A stretch of 64,000 nucleotides of DNA. Source: Kibdelosporangium persicum. GTDB lineage: Bacteria > Actinomycetota > Actinomycetes > Mycobacteriales > Pseudonocardiaceae. Under the pieces are notes generated by a model. It saw only the letters and a program-made list of their open reading frames with translations. It ran no database searches and was not told where the DNA came from. The stretch lies in NCBI RefSeq assembly GCF_013280595.1, contig NZ_JAAATY010000006.1, forward strand, positions 124,001-188,000, written 5' to 3'. Within the stretch, counting starts at the first letter, position 1. Every line of letters begins with the position of its first letter. The position numbers were made by a program, and so were the translations under genes. This document shows positions 17,584-25,412 of the stretch, in pieces.

Positions 17584-18891
17584 ATGATCCGGCTCGCATT
17601 ACGCTCACTTCGTTACCGCACAGGCGGTTTCACCGCCAGCCTGCTCACGCTCACACTCGGCGCGACGATCCTGATGACGTTCGCCTCGCTGCTGGACACC
17701 GCGGCCGCCGCCGACCCGGCGACCGCGGAAACCCTGACGATCATGGCGGGTGTCGTCGGTGGCTGGGGCCTGGTCATCGTCACCTTCGCCACCGCGTCCA
17801 CCCTCGCGCTGCTGGTACGGCAACGCGGCACGGAAATGACACTGCTGCGGACCATCGGCGCCACCCCGGCGCAACTGCGTCGCCTGCTGCTGGCCGAAGC
17901 GATCAGCCTCGCGGTCATCGCCGTGCTGCTGGCGGCGGTGCCGTCGGTGTTCACCGGGCGCCTGCTGGTCGACCTGCTGCGCGACGCCCACCGTGTCCCC
18001 GCCGGGCTGCCGGCCGACTTCGGCCCGATCGCCGTCGCCGTCGGACTGGGCGTCACCCTCACCGCCGCCGTCCTGGCGGCTCTGCTCGCCGCCCGCCGCA
18101 CCACGACCACCCGGTCAGCACCACGCCACCGGGCACGGCTGGTCAGCGGCGTTGTCGCGCTCGGCGGCGGACTCAGCTGCGCGATCGTGACCGTGACGGT
18201 GTTCGACGGCACCGAACAGGCCATCATGGCCGTCACCGGACAAGCCTCGATCCTCTGCGCGATCGGCCTGGCCCTGATGGGCCCCACGATCATCACCGCG
18301 GCCGCCGCCGCACTCACACCACTGCGCCACCGCGGCGCCACGACCTACCTGACGGCGGTGAACCTGCGCGGCCACACCGCGCACATGGCCACCGCGTTGG
18401 CGCCGATCATCCTGTTCACCTCGATCGCCACCGGAACGCTGTACATGCAGCGCATCGAGAACGACTTCGGCACCCCGATGCCCGCCGAGATCGGCGGCAC
18501 CATCGAAACCCTCAACTACGTCGTCGTCGGCATGATCGCGCTGTTCGCCGCCGTGATGCTGATCAACACCGTGGTCGCCGCCACCCTGCACCGCCGCCGC
18601 GAGTTCGGCCAGCTGCGCCTCGCCGGATCCACCCGCCCGCAGGTCCTCGGCATGGTCGGCACCGAAGCAGCCGTCCTGGCCAGCGCCGGTGTCCTGTTCG
18701 GCACCCTCGCCGCCACCGCCACGGTGATCCCCTACAGCGTGGTGAAAGCCGACTCGCTCCTGCCGGACACCACGATCGGCATCTACCTCGCCGTCATCGG
18801 CATCGCCGCGCTGCTCACGCTGTCCACCAGCCTGGCCGGCGCCCGCCGCGCCACCCGGCAGCCCGCCATCGACACCGTCCGGATCGACTGA
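17584..18891 (+). CDS. FtsX-like ABC transporter permease, no partner ATPase
   Basis: A 435-residue membrane protein with two FtsX domains: N-terminal segment MIRLALRSLRYRTGGF, then four membrane segments with the loop RQRGTEMTLLRTIGATPAQLRRLLLAEA; a central pair of segments; and a second set with HRRREFGQLRLAGSTRPQVLGMVGTEA. Normally such permeases follow an ATP-binding subunit gene, and none lies within 7 kb on either side. It could use an ATPase encoded elsewhere or act as a sensor permease. Probably controlled by the divergent TetR at 16865. Confidence 0.85.
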   Translation: MIRLALRSLRYRTGGFTASLLTLTLGATILMTFASLLDTAAAADPATAETLTIMAGVVGGWGLVIVTFATASTLALLVRQRGTEMTLLRTIGATPAQLRRLLLAEAISLAVIAVLLAAVPSVFTGRLLVDLLRDAHRVPAGLPADFGPIAVAVGLGVTLTAAVLAALLAARRTTTTRSAPRHRARLVSGVVALGGGLSCAIVTVTVFDGTEQAIMAVTGQASILCAIGLALMGPTIITAAAAALTPLRHRGATTYLTAVNLRGHTAHMATALAPIILFTSIATGTLYMQRIENDFGTPMPAEIGGTIETLNYVVVGMIALFAAVMLINTVVAATLHRRREFGQLRLAGSTRPQVLGMVGTEAAVLASAGVLFGTLAATATVIPYSVVKADSLLPDTTIGIYLAVIGIAALLTLSTSLAGARRATRQPAIDTVRID

Positions 18892-18919
18892 GCCCGCCCC
18901 ATCCAGCACGTTGAACGGG

Positions 18920-18947
18920 GCCCGCGGTGCGGCCATCGCTCGCGGGC
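18920..18947. terminator. Hairpin between convergent genes
   Basis: GCCCGCG (18920-18926) and CGCGGGC (18941-18947) form a 7-bp stem between the FtsX-type permease gene and the convergent AlkZ-like gene. No T-run. A bidirectional terminator is the simplest reading. Confidence 0.4.
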
Positions 18948-18989
18948 ACGGCAGGCGGTGACCGCCAGGTGGTGTGTGGTGGCGCAGAT

Positions 18990-20144
18990 TCACTCGGCGA
19001 GCTTGCGTTCCAACGGCGTGCGGAACCGAGGAGTGACCCGCACCCCGGCCAGCCAACCGGTCAACCGCGCCGCCTCCGCCTCGATCGCCGCCATCACCTC
19101 GTTGCCCACGTCCTCCAACACCTCGACGACGACCTCGCCGTCCGGACGCTGACCCCAGCCGCCCACGATCCGGCCGTCCGACCACACCGTCGGGCCCACG
19201 TTGCCCCACCGGTCGAACAACGCCGGACCGTGCCCGCCCAGGAACCACTCCCGCGACTGCCAGCCCATCGGCGTGGAATCCAGCCCCGGCAGCAACGCCA
19301 CCCAGGGATCCGGCACCGCCACCGGCTCCAGGTCGTGCGGCAACGCGATCCCCGCGACACCGTCCAGATCGACCTCGACCGGGCCGACCTCCGCCAGCGC
19401 CTTCCTGGTCTGCCCCACCGTCCAGCCGGTCCACCACTTCAAGTCCGACACCGGCGCCGGACCGAACGCCGCCAGCCACCGCCGCGCCAGCTCCGCCCGC
19501 GCGGCCTCGGCCGACCACTGTGCCCGGCCGGGTAACCAGTCGTCCAGCATCGACCACGTGTACTGGCCGCTGACCCACGAGCCCCGCGGGCGGCCCCGCA
19601 CGATCCGCCCGTCCACCGACATCAGGTTGAGCACCCGCGAGGTGATGAACGACGTCCCGCCGTAACTCTTGTCCAGCGCGTAATCCAGCGCAGTACGCAG
19701 CTTTGGCTCATCCTGCGCCAGCTGCGCCGCGGCCGCCGAACCCCGCGCGCTCAGCGCGGCCGCCACCCCGTCCTCCACCTCGGACAGCCAGGCACCGGTC
19801 TTGCCCGCCTGCTCAAGGTCACGGACCAACCCGCGCCGCATCCGCGCGGCCACATCCCGGCCGCACGCCTCCTGCACGACCGGGACCAAGTCGGCGGGCA
19901 CCACGAACATCGTGCGGCGCATCCCCAGCATCCGCACCAGCACGCGATCCTCGTACAGCGCGCGCTCGATGCCCGGGCCGTCGGCGACGCGCTGGCGAGC
20001 CACGATCGCCAGATGCACGGACGCGGGATCGGTCGCGTGCAAGGCCACCATCGCCTCGGCGGCGTCGATGGCCGTCGTCCCTCTGGCGGCCAGCAGATGA
20101 CGCCAGGCGAGCCTGGCCCGCCGTTGCCCGATTCCGATGTGCAT
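18990..20144 (-). CDS. Winged-helix DNA-binding protein, AlkZ/YcaQ-like
   Basis: A 384-residue protein of the HTH_42 family. It begins MHIGIGQRRARLAWRHLL, has ALHATDPASVHLAIVAR and ALYEDRVLVRMLGMRRTMFVVP, a second winged-helix zone around APVSDLKWWTGWT, and PVALLPGLDSTPMGWQSREWFLG toward the C terminus. The family includes AlkZ/YcaQ DNA glycosylases that unhook interstrand cross-links. Their catalytic QxQ/QxD motif is not evident: the corresponding region reads LPGLDSTPMGW, so it could be a divergent or non-catalytic member. Single-gene unit. Confidence 0.75.
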   Translation of the reverse strand: MHIGIGQRRARLAWRHLLAARGTTAIDAAEAMVALHATDPASVHLAIVARQRVADGPGIERALYEDRVLVRMLGMRRTMFVVPADLVPVVQEACGRDVAARMRRGLVRDLEQAGKTGAWLSEVEDGVAAALSARGSAAAAQLAQDEPKLRTALDYALDKSYGGTSFITSRVLNLMSVDGRIVRGRPRGSWVSGQYTWSMLDDWLPGRAQWSAEAARAELARRWLAAFGPAPVSDLKWWTGWTVGQTRKALAEVGPVEVDLDGVAGIALPHDLEPVAVPDPWVALLPGLDSTPMGWQSREWFLGGHGPALFDRWGNVGPTVWSDGRIVGGWGQRPDGEVVVEVLEDVGNEVMAAIEAEAARLTGWLAGVRVTPRFRTPLERKLAE

Positions 20145-20168
20145 GTCTCCGTCCTACCACCCACCTGC

Positions 20169-20216
20169 CCTCGTGAGCGTTTATCAGGGTTAGAACACGG
20201 ATAAACACTCACGAGG
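20169..20216. repeat. 48-base hairpin element between genes
   Basis: Arms 20169-20185 (CCTCGTGAGCGTTTATC) and 20200-20216 pair at 16 of 17 positions. The 14-base loop contains GTT-AG-AAC, which can extend the hairpin symmetrically. It lies between the ends of the SDR gene and the start of the AlkZ-like gene, both on the minus strand. It could be the SDR terminator, but the arms are AT-containing and regular, more like a dispersed intergenic repeat. Confidence 0.55.
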
Positions 20217-20224
20217 TGGTTCGG

Positions 20225-20896
20225 TTAGGGCCTGACCACGCGTTCTACCTGGTCGCGGGTTGTGTACAGGTCCCACCAGTGCCGGGCGAGGTCGTCGGGC
20301 TCCAGCATCGGGAACCCGCCGTCCGGCACGAACCGCTGCTGCGCCTCACTACCGCGCACGATCCCGCCCACGATCAGCAACCCCGCGTACACGCCCTGCT
20401 CGGCGACCTCGCCGTGCAACGCGTGTACGTAATTGCGCAGACCCGCCGCCGCCGCGCCGATGTTGCTGATCATCGGCACCGGCTCGATCGCCGACGTGCC
20501 CGTCGCGTACAGCAGCGCACCCGAACCGCGCGCCAGCATCGACGGCAACACCAACCGGGTCACCGCGACCGGTGCGACCAGTCGTAACTCCACCTGGAAC
20601 CGCAACGCCTCGACGTCCAGCTCCGCCGGGCGGGCCATCACCTCGTCCATCCCGGTCGCCCCGAACTGCACCACGTCGATCTCGCCGATCTCGGCGACCA
20701 CTTCGGCCAGCCGGGCATGATCGGTCACGTCGGCGACGAAAGTCCTTGCCCCACCATCGATCCGAGCTGCCAGCGCGTCCAGTTTGGACTGTGTGCGGCC
20801 TACCAGGACGACCTGGAACCCCTCCCGTGCGAACCGCTTGGCCGTGGCCAGGCCCAGACCGCTGCCTGCGCCGAACACCGCGAGCGTCTTGGTCAT
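20225..20896 (-). CDS. Atypical short-chain dehydrogenase/reductase lacking YxxxK
   Basis: An SDR-fold protein of about 223 residues. The Rossmann motif is intact (AVFGAGSGLGLATAKRFAREG), the NAD(P)-preference strand has VVLVGRTQSKL, and ADVTDH follows. The catalytic YxxxK is missing: the equivalent stretch reads ISNIGAAAAGLRNYVHAL, with the Tyr and Lys positions replaced by small residues. NNAG is also degraded (FGATGMD). It may bind nucleotide without dehydrogenase activity. AAGGG on the minus strand best fits the ATG at 20896, although 20899 is possible. It is divergent from the TetR at 20968, and two operator-like sites lie between them. Confidence 0.75.
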   Translation of the reverse strand: MTKTLAVFGAGSGLGLATAKRFAREGFQVVLVGRTQSKLDALAARIDGGARTFVADVTDHARLAEVVAEIGEIDVVQFGATGMDEVMARPAELDVEALRFQVELRLVAPVAVTRLVLPSMLARGSGALLYATGTSAIEPVPMISNIGAAAAGLRNYVHALHGEVAEQGVYAGLLIVGGIVRGSEAQQRFVPDGGFPMLEPDDLARHWWDLYTTRDQVERVVRP

Positions 20897-20914
20897 CATC
20901 AACCCTTCCCAAAC

Positions 20915-20958
20915 TTGAGGATGACCTCAACTTATCAGTAACCTGAGATTGGCCTCAA
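20915..20958. promoter_or_regulatory. Two TetR operator-like inverted repeats
   Basis: TTGAGG-ATGA-CCTCAA (20915-20930) is a perfect inverted repeat. A weaker copy, CTGAG-ATTGGC-CTCAA, lies at 20943-20958, centred 28 bases away. They fill the gap between the divergent SDR and TetR genes. The TGAGG-N4-CCTCA core recurs at 45701-45716 in front of a paralogous TetR/SDR pair. Confidence 0.65.
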
Positions 20959-20967
20959 CTTCGTAGG

Positions 20968-21600
20968 ATGGGAGACGTGAGCAAGCCGCTGCGCCGGGAC
21001 GCCCAGCACAACCGCGACAAACTGATCGCCGCCGCGGCCGCGGTCTTCACCGAACGCGGCATCGACGCACCGCTGGAGGAGATCGCCCGGCAGGCCGGGG
21101 TGAGCATCGGCACGCTCTACAACCGGTTCCCGTCCCGTGCGGCGCTGTTCGACGCGGTGTTCCCCGACCGGCTGGCCAACAGCCTCATGTTCGGCGACCA
21201 GGCACTGGCCTGCGAGGACCCGTGGGACGGATTCGTGCTGTTCGTGACGCGACTGTGCGAACTGCAGGCGGGGGACCGCAGCCTCAATGACCTGATCACC
21301 CGCCGGTTCCCCGACGCCACCGCGGTCGCCGAGGCCTGCGGCAACGGACTGGACAAAGCCACTCAGGTGATCGACCGCGCCCAGCGGGCCGGCGCGCTGC
21401 GACCCGACTTCACCTTCGCCGACCTGGTCACCCTCACCTGGGCCAACGCCCGCATCGTCGCCGCGACCCAGGACACCGCGCCCACCGCCTGGCGCCGCCA
21501 CCTCGCGTTCCTGCTCGACGGCCTGCGCGCCACCGCGGCGCATCCCGTCGACGAACCACCGCTGACACCCGAGCAACTCGACGCCGCGATGCGCGCCTAA
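20968..21600 (+). CDS. TetR/AcrR-family repressor, paralogue of the one at 44975
   Basis: A 210-residue regulator: HTH (NRDKLIAAAAAVFTERGIDAPLEEIARQAGVSIGTLYNRFPSRAALFDAV) and a C-terminal domain with DPWDGFVLFVTRLCELQAGDRSLNDLITRRFPDA and TWANARIVAATQDTAPTAWRRHLAFLLDGL. The regulator encoded at 44975-45619 has the same layout (DPWEGFLVFLEALC, NDFIARRFP, ANSRIAEAT, WRRHMHLVIDGF). Start at the ATG 20968; GTG 20977 is possible. It probably represses itself and the divergent SDR gene through the repeats at 20915-20958. Confidence 0.85.
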   Translation: MGDVSKPLRRDAQHNRDKLIAAAAAVFTERGIDAPLEEIARQAGVSIGTLYNRFPSRAALFDAVFPDRLANSLMFGDQALACEDPWDGFVLFVTRLCELQAGDRSLNDLITRRFPDATAVAEACGNGLDKATQVIDRAQRAGALRPDFTFADLVTLTWANARIVAATQDTAPTAWRRHLAFLLDGLRATAAHPVDEPPLTPEQLDAAMRA

Positions 21601-21718
21601 GTGACTGGTGCCGAACGACGATCCGCGGCAGCCACCGTGATCACCGCGACAGCCATCAGGGCAGGCAACCCCCGAACTGGAGCCATCTCGAGATCAAGCC
21701 CGCGAATAGGCTGATGCC
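21601..21718. other. Gap with possible truncated gene remnant
   Basis: On the minus strand, 21597-21686 can encode a 29-residue hydrophobic start (MAPVRGLPALMAVAVITVAA) that stops at once. It is divergent from the truncated MerR gene at 21719, so both could be remnants of one regulator/target pair. Too short to call a gene. Confidence 0.25.
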
Positions 21719-21850
21719 ATGACCGAGACACTCAGCGTCGGGCAGGTGACCGAGCGGACCGGGCTGAGCGTGTACACGTTGCGGTTCTACGAACGGGAAG
21801 GCCTGTTGACCACGACAGTGCGGCGCGCCCGCTCTGAACCTGCATCGTGA
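21719..21850 (+). pseudogene. Truncated MerR-family regulator
   Basis: A 43-codon frame encodes the start of a MerR protein: LSVGQVTERTGLSVYTLRFYEREGLL is the canonical helix-turn-helix up to the end of helix 2. After GLL the family sequence is lost, and the frame ends after RRARSEPAS at TGA 21848-21850. The wing and the whole dimerisation helix are absent. I read it as a gene broken by deletion, with the junction at about 21810, just ahead of the PadR gene. Confidence 0.7.
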
Positions 21851-21940
21851 ACAGCCGAGTGCAGGGCTGCGACGTCACCGGACGACCCCCGGATTCCCGC
21901 CACTGCCGAGTGGCCCGGCCACGGGCCACGGGGGACTGAC

Positions 21941-22513
21941 ATGTCCGCGACCCGGCTGCTGGTGCTCGGGGTGGTCCGCGGATTCGGCCGCGCCCACGGC
22001 TATCTGGTCCGCGCGGAACTGCTCCGCTGGGGCGCGGAGAACTGGGCCAACATCAAATGGGGCTCGCTCTACCACGCGCTGCGCAAACTCGCCGAGGAAG
22101 ACCTGTTGATCGCCACCGAGGCCGGCACCCCGCCCGGGCGCGTGGACTACGAGATCACCGCACGCGGCGAAGCGGAGTTCTTCCGCCTGTTGCGCCTGGC
22201 GCTGCGCGAACCCGCGCCCCGGCCGGACATGCTCGCCGCCGGCCTGGCGCTGCTGCCCGCCCTGTCCCGGTCCGAGGCGATCGACCTGCTACGCATCCGG
22301 CTGCGTGCGCTGGAGAGCTCCCGCCAGGAGATCCCCACCGGAATCCCGCCGCACGCCCGCGAACTGTTCGGGCTGTGGGAGCGGACGACCGACGGCGACG
22401 TGGCCTGGACCCGGCAGATCATCAGCCGCCTGGAATCCGGGAAATACCGGATGGCGAGCGAACCCGGCGCCGTCTTCGGCACCGCGGGAGCGTGGCCACA
22501 GGTACCCGCCTGA
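21941..22513 (+). CDS. PadR-family regulator, paralogue of the one at 24822
   Basis: A 190-residue PadR protein: winged helix (LLVLGVVRGFGRAHGYLVRAELLRWGAENWANIKWGSLYHALRKLAEEDLL) and a C-terminal helical dimerisation domain (PDMLAAGLALLPALSRSEAIDLLRIRLRALE, TRQIISRLESGKYRMASEP). It shares its whole length with the PadR at 24822, which heads an exporter operon. Here no transporter follows; the next gene, a chitinase, has its own promoter boxes. It may be an orphan copy controlling the exporter operon in trans. Confidence 0.85.
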   Translation: MSATRLLVLGVVRGFGRAHGYLVRAELLRWGAENWANIKWGSLYHALRKLAEEDLLIATEAGTPPGRVDYEITARGEAEFFRLLRLALREPAPRPDMLAAGLALLPALSRSEAIDLLRIRLRALESSRQEIPTGIPPHARELFGLWERTTDGDVAWTRQIISRLESGKYRMASEPGAVFGTAGAWPQVPA

Positions 22514-22636
22514 CCCCGGCGGTGACACGGCGAGATCGCGCCAGAACCGCCCGTGACGAATCGCCAGATCGATACCGTCATCGCGCGAGTCATCCTTTGC
22601 GCGGCGTAAGCCCCGGTTGCGCCGTTCGGACGTAGC

Positions 22637-22674
22637 TGTGGTCTAGACCTCACTCTACCGTGGTCTAAACCAAC
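22637..22674. promoter_or_regulatory. Two dre (DasR-type) boxes before chitinase
   Basis: TGGTCTAGACCT (22639-22650) and TGGTCTAAACCA (22661-22672) are two close matches to the TGGTCTAGACCA core of DasR-responsive elements, 22 bases apart. In Streptomyces such paired boxes control chitinase genes in response to N-acetylglucosamine derivatives through the GntR regulator DasR. They lie 31-64 bases before the chitinase ATG. No dasR gene is in this window. Confidence 0.85.
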
Positions 22675-22702
22675 CGTCGCCGCTGCAAGCGCGAGGAGAA
22701 CC

Positions 22703-24001
22703 ATGTCGAGGAAGAGATGGGGCGCCGCCATCGTGGCCGGTGCCTTGTCGATCGGGTTGTCGGTCGCCGTGTCCCCGGCGCAGGCCCACGATCACGGCAG
22801 TGGTGGTGCCCGCACCGTCGGGTACTACACGCAGTGGAGCATCTACGACCGCAACATCCCGCTCAAGTACCTGGTGGACAACGGCACCGCGGCCAGGCTC
22901 ACCCACCTGAACTACGCCTTCAGTTTCCTGGACGAGCAGGGCAAGTGCGTCAGCTCGGACGCATGGGCCGACTACCAGCGGCCGTTCCCGGCCGAGCAGG
23001 CCGTCAACGGCAAGGCCGACGAGGCCGGCCAGGCCCTGATGGGCAACCTCAACCAGATCAAGCAGCTCAAGCAGAAGTTCCCCAAGCTGCGCGCCTACAT
23101 CTCCATCGGCGGCTGGACCGGCTCGAAGTACTTCTCCAACGCCGCGCTCACCGCCGAGTCACGCGCGGCACACGTGAAGTCCTGCGTCGACATGTGGCTC
23201 AAGGGCAACCTGCCCGGCCTGCCCGCGGGCGCCGCGAAGGGCGTGTTCGACGGCGTCGACCTGGACTGGGAGTGGCCGTCCACCGACGGCGCGCCCGGCA
23301 ACATCGTGCGCCCCGAGGACAAGCGGAACTTCACCAAGCTGCTGTTCGAATACCGTGTCCAGCTGCTGAAGCTGGGCTTCACCGACCGCAGGACCTACGA
23401 CCTCACCGCGTTCCTGCCGGCCAACCGCGGGGCGCTCGACCGCGGCTACGAGGTCAAGACGATCTTCAAGCTGCTGACCTTCGCCACCGTGCAGGGCTAC
23501 GACTACCACGGCACGTGGGAGCAGATCACCAACCAGCAGTCCGCGATCCGGACACCCGAGGGCGACCCGACCTCGCCGCCGGACAGCAGTGAGATCGTGG
23601 TCGACGCCTACCTCGAGCGCGGCGCGCCGAAGAACAAGATCGTGTTCGGCGTTCCGTTCTACGGGCGCGGCTGGACCGGCGTGACCAACCAGAACAACGG
23701 ACTGTTCCAGCAGTCCACCGGCCCGGCACCGGCGACGTTCGAGCCGGGCGCCGACGACTACCGCGTGCTGAAGAACCTGGTCGGCAAGGACGGCTACCAG
23801 CTGCACCGCGACGACAAGGCCGGGCACGCCTGGCTGTTCAACGGCACCACGTTCTGGACCTTCGACGACCCGACCGAGATCAAGCGCAAGGCCAGGTTCA
23901 TCCGTGACCGCAGGCTCGGCGGCGCGATGATCTGGTCGCTCGACGGTGACACCACCGACGGTGAACTGATCAAGGCGCTCGACAGCGGCCTGCGTCGCTG
24001 A
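22703..24001 (+). CDS. Secreted GH18 chitinase
   Basis: A 432-residue family 18 glycoside hydrolase. A signal peptide ends near SPAQA-HDHG. The GH18 barrel shows VGYYTQWSIYDRN, YAFSFLDEQG, ISIGGWTGSKYFS, the catalytic DGVDLDWEWP with Glu190 as proton donor, VQGYDYHGTWE, GVPFYGRGW and AMIWSLDGDT. It hydrolyses beta-1,4 links in chitin by substrate-assisted catalysis. There is no separate carbohydrate-binding module. Expression is probably induced by chitin breakdown products through the dre boxes at 22637-22674. GGAG precedes the ATG. Confidence 0.93.
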   Translation: MSRKRWGAAIVAGALSIGLSVAVSPAQAHDHGSGGARTVGYYTQWSIYDRNIPLKYLVDNGTAARLTHLNYAFSFLDEQGKCVSSDAWADYQRPFPAEQAVNGKADEAGQALMGNLNQIKQLKQKFPKLRAYISIGGWTGSKYFSNAALTAESRAAHVKSCVDMWLKGNLPGLPAGAAKGVFDGVDLDWEWPSTDGAPGNIVRPEDKRNFTKLLFEYRVQLLKLGFTDRRTYDLTAFLPANRGALDRGYEVKTIFKLLTFATVQGYDYHGTWEQITNQQSAIRTPEGDPTSPPDSSEIVVDAYLERGAPKNKIVFGVPFYGRGWTGVTNQNNGLFQQSTGPAPATFEPGADDYRVLKNLVGKDGYQLHRDDKAGHAWLFNGTTFWTFDDPTEIKRKARFIRDRRLGGAMIWSLDGDTTDGELIKALDSGLRR

Positions 24002-24014
24002 CACACGCGAGGAC

Positions 24015-24048
24015 TGTGGGTGGGCACCGCGACGCGGGCCCACCCACA
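24015..24048. terminator. Bidirectional terminator hairpin
   Basis: TGTGGGTGGGC (24015-24025) pairs with GCCCACCCACA (24038-24048), with an inner CCGCG-A-CGCGG stem that nearly closes the loop. It separates the convergent chitinase and SRPBCC genes. The stem resembles the terminator at 10570-10604 (shared GTGGGTGGGC). Confidence 0.7.
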
Positions 24049-24053
24049 CGTCG

Positions 24054-24683
24054 TCATTCGCCCTTGTACAGCTTCGCGACCGTCTCCGCGGCGGTCCGTG
24101 CTTCCTGCTCCGGCGTCCCGGCGGCGATGCTCGCCTCGGCCCACCGCGCGCTGCTCGCGTCGATGAACTGCTTGCCCTCCGGCGAAACCGACCACTCCTG
24201 CCCCTTCTCCGGGGGAACCGACGTGTCGGACGCCAGGTACAGCGAGAGCCCGAGCAGCATCGAGTCCCAGCCGATGCCGACCGCGCCCGGCCCGAACTGG
24301 GCCCACATCTCGTCCTGCACATGCGCGACGTGCTCGATCTCGATGCGCGACCTGCCGTCCGGATCGGCCGACAGCCGCACCTCGACCCAGGACACCTCGC
24401 CGTTCATCTCCCACGTCACCGCGAAGCCCTTGGGCGGGTCGCAGCGCTCGACCACACCACCGGCGTTGCCCACGAGCTGATAACGCCCGCCGAGCCTGAG
24501 TTCCCCGGTGATCGGCATGAGCCAGCGGGGGATGCGCTCGATGCTCGTGCACGCGTCCCACAGGTCCTCGAGATCGGTGTCGTAGGCCTGGCTGATCGTG
24601 AGCACCCGGGCCTCACCGGCCTCCAGCGTGCGCGAGCCGATCGTCCTGCGAACGGCGTTGATCTGGTGGTTTACGTCGACCAT
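24054..24683 (-). CDS. SRPBCC/AHSA1-family protein
   Basis: A 209-residue START-like protein with a deep hydrophobic cavity fold. AHSA1 features are VLTISQAYDTDLEDLWDACTSIERIPRWLMPITGELRLGGRYQL, PKGFAVTWEMNGEVSWVEVRLSADPDG and IGWDSMLLGLSLYLAS. Such proteins bind lipids or hydrophobic metabolites, or stabilise other proteins; they often sit under an ArsR repressor, which is absent here. The ATG at 24683 gives MVDVNHQ and lies 8 bases after the -10 box. A palindrome at 24705-24716 overlaps its promoter. Confidence 0.8.
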   Translation of the reverse strand: MVDVNHQINAVRRTIGSRTLEAGEARVLTISQAYDTDLEDLWDACTSIERIPRWLMPITGELRLGGRYQLVGNAGGVVERCDPPKGFAVTWEMNGEVSWVEVRLSADPDGRSRIEIEHVAHVQDEMWAQFGPGAVGIGWDSMLLGLSLYLASDTSVPPEKGQEWSVSPEGKQFIDASSARWAEASIAAGTPEQEARTAAETVAKLYKGE

Positions 24684-24690
24684 GGCGCGA

Positions 24691-24719
24691 AAGCTACAGG
24701 CGTCACTTATATAAGTCAA
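24691..24719 (-). promoter_or_regulatory. Promoter of SRPBCC gene with palindromic operator
   Basis: On the minus strand, TTGACT (24719-24714) and TAGCTT (24696-24691) are spaced by 17 bases, a good sigma-70-type promoter. The perfect palindrome ACTTATATAAGT (24705-24716) overlaps the -35 box, so a repressor probably acts here. The PadR gene at 24822 starts about 100 bases away on the other strand. Confidence 0.6.
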
Positions 24720-24821
24720 CTTCGAAAATAGGCGTGTCGGAAACCGCGCCCGGCGAGCGGCAGCCGATCGGGATCTTGCCCGTGCTCAGCGTTCTGACGC
24801 TCTGATTTAGGCTGACGTGTC

Positions 24822-25412
24822 ATGTCGGCGACACGGCTGCTGGTGCTCGGAGTGGTGCGGGGCTACGGGCGCGCCCACGGGTACCTGATCGGCAACGACC
24901 TGCTGGCCTGGGGCGCCGACCAGTGGGCCAACGTCAAGTGGGGCTCGATCTACCACGCGCTCAAGCAGCTGACCAAGAGCGGCTCGCTGATCGAGGACTT
25001 CCTGGCCACCCGCACCGAGTACGAGCTGACCGAACGCGGTGAACTGGAGTTCCAGAAACTGCTGCGCAACGCCATCCGCCGGCCCGAGCATCGTCCCGAC
25101 ATGCTCGGCGCCGGACTGGCGCTGCTGCCCGCGCTGACCCGGCAGGACGCGGTCGCCCTGCTGCGTGAACGCCTGGCCGCGCTGGAGGCGCAGCGCGACG
25201 ACGCCCAGGTCCAGCTGCGCAAATCCCAAGGCCCGGAGCACGTCTGGGAGCTCTACACGCTGTGGGGGCACTCCGCGGAGTCGAGCATCGACTGGACCCA
25301 GGGCCTGCTGACCCGGCTGGAACAGGGCAGCTACGCGATGGCCGGCGAGCCGGGCTCGCCCGGCAAGCCCGGCAGCTGGCACGACCTCAAAGCGCAACTC
25401 GACCAACTCTGA
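24822..25412 (+). CDS. PadR-family regulator of the exporter operon
   Basis: A 196-residue PadR protein: winged helix (LLVLGVVRGYGRAHGYLIGNDLLAWGADQWANVKWGSIYHALKQLTK) and a helical C-terminal domain (PDMLGAGLALLPALTRQDAVALLRERLAALEAQRDDAQ). The closest relative visible is the PadR at 21941. It lies 171 bases upstream of the DrrAB-type exporter genes and is the likely repressor, released by the exporter's substrate, as in LmrR-type systems. The gap at 25413-25583 carries its own probable promoter, so it may not be strictly cotranscribed. Confidence 0.85.
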   Translation: MSATRLLVLGVVRGYGRAHGYLIGNDLLAWGADQWANVKWGSIYHALKQLTKSGSLIEDFLATRTEYELTERGELEFQKLLRNAIRRPEHRPDMLGAGLALLPALTRQDAVALLRERLAALEAQRDDAQVQLRKSQGPEHVWELYTLWGHSAESSIDWTQGLLTRLEQGSYAMAGEPGSPGKPGSWHDLKAQLDQL

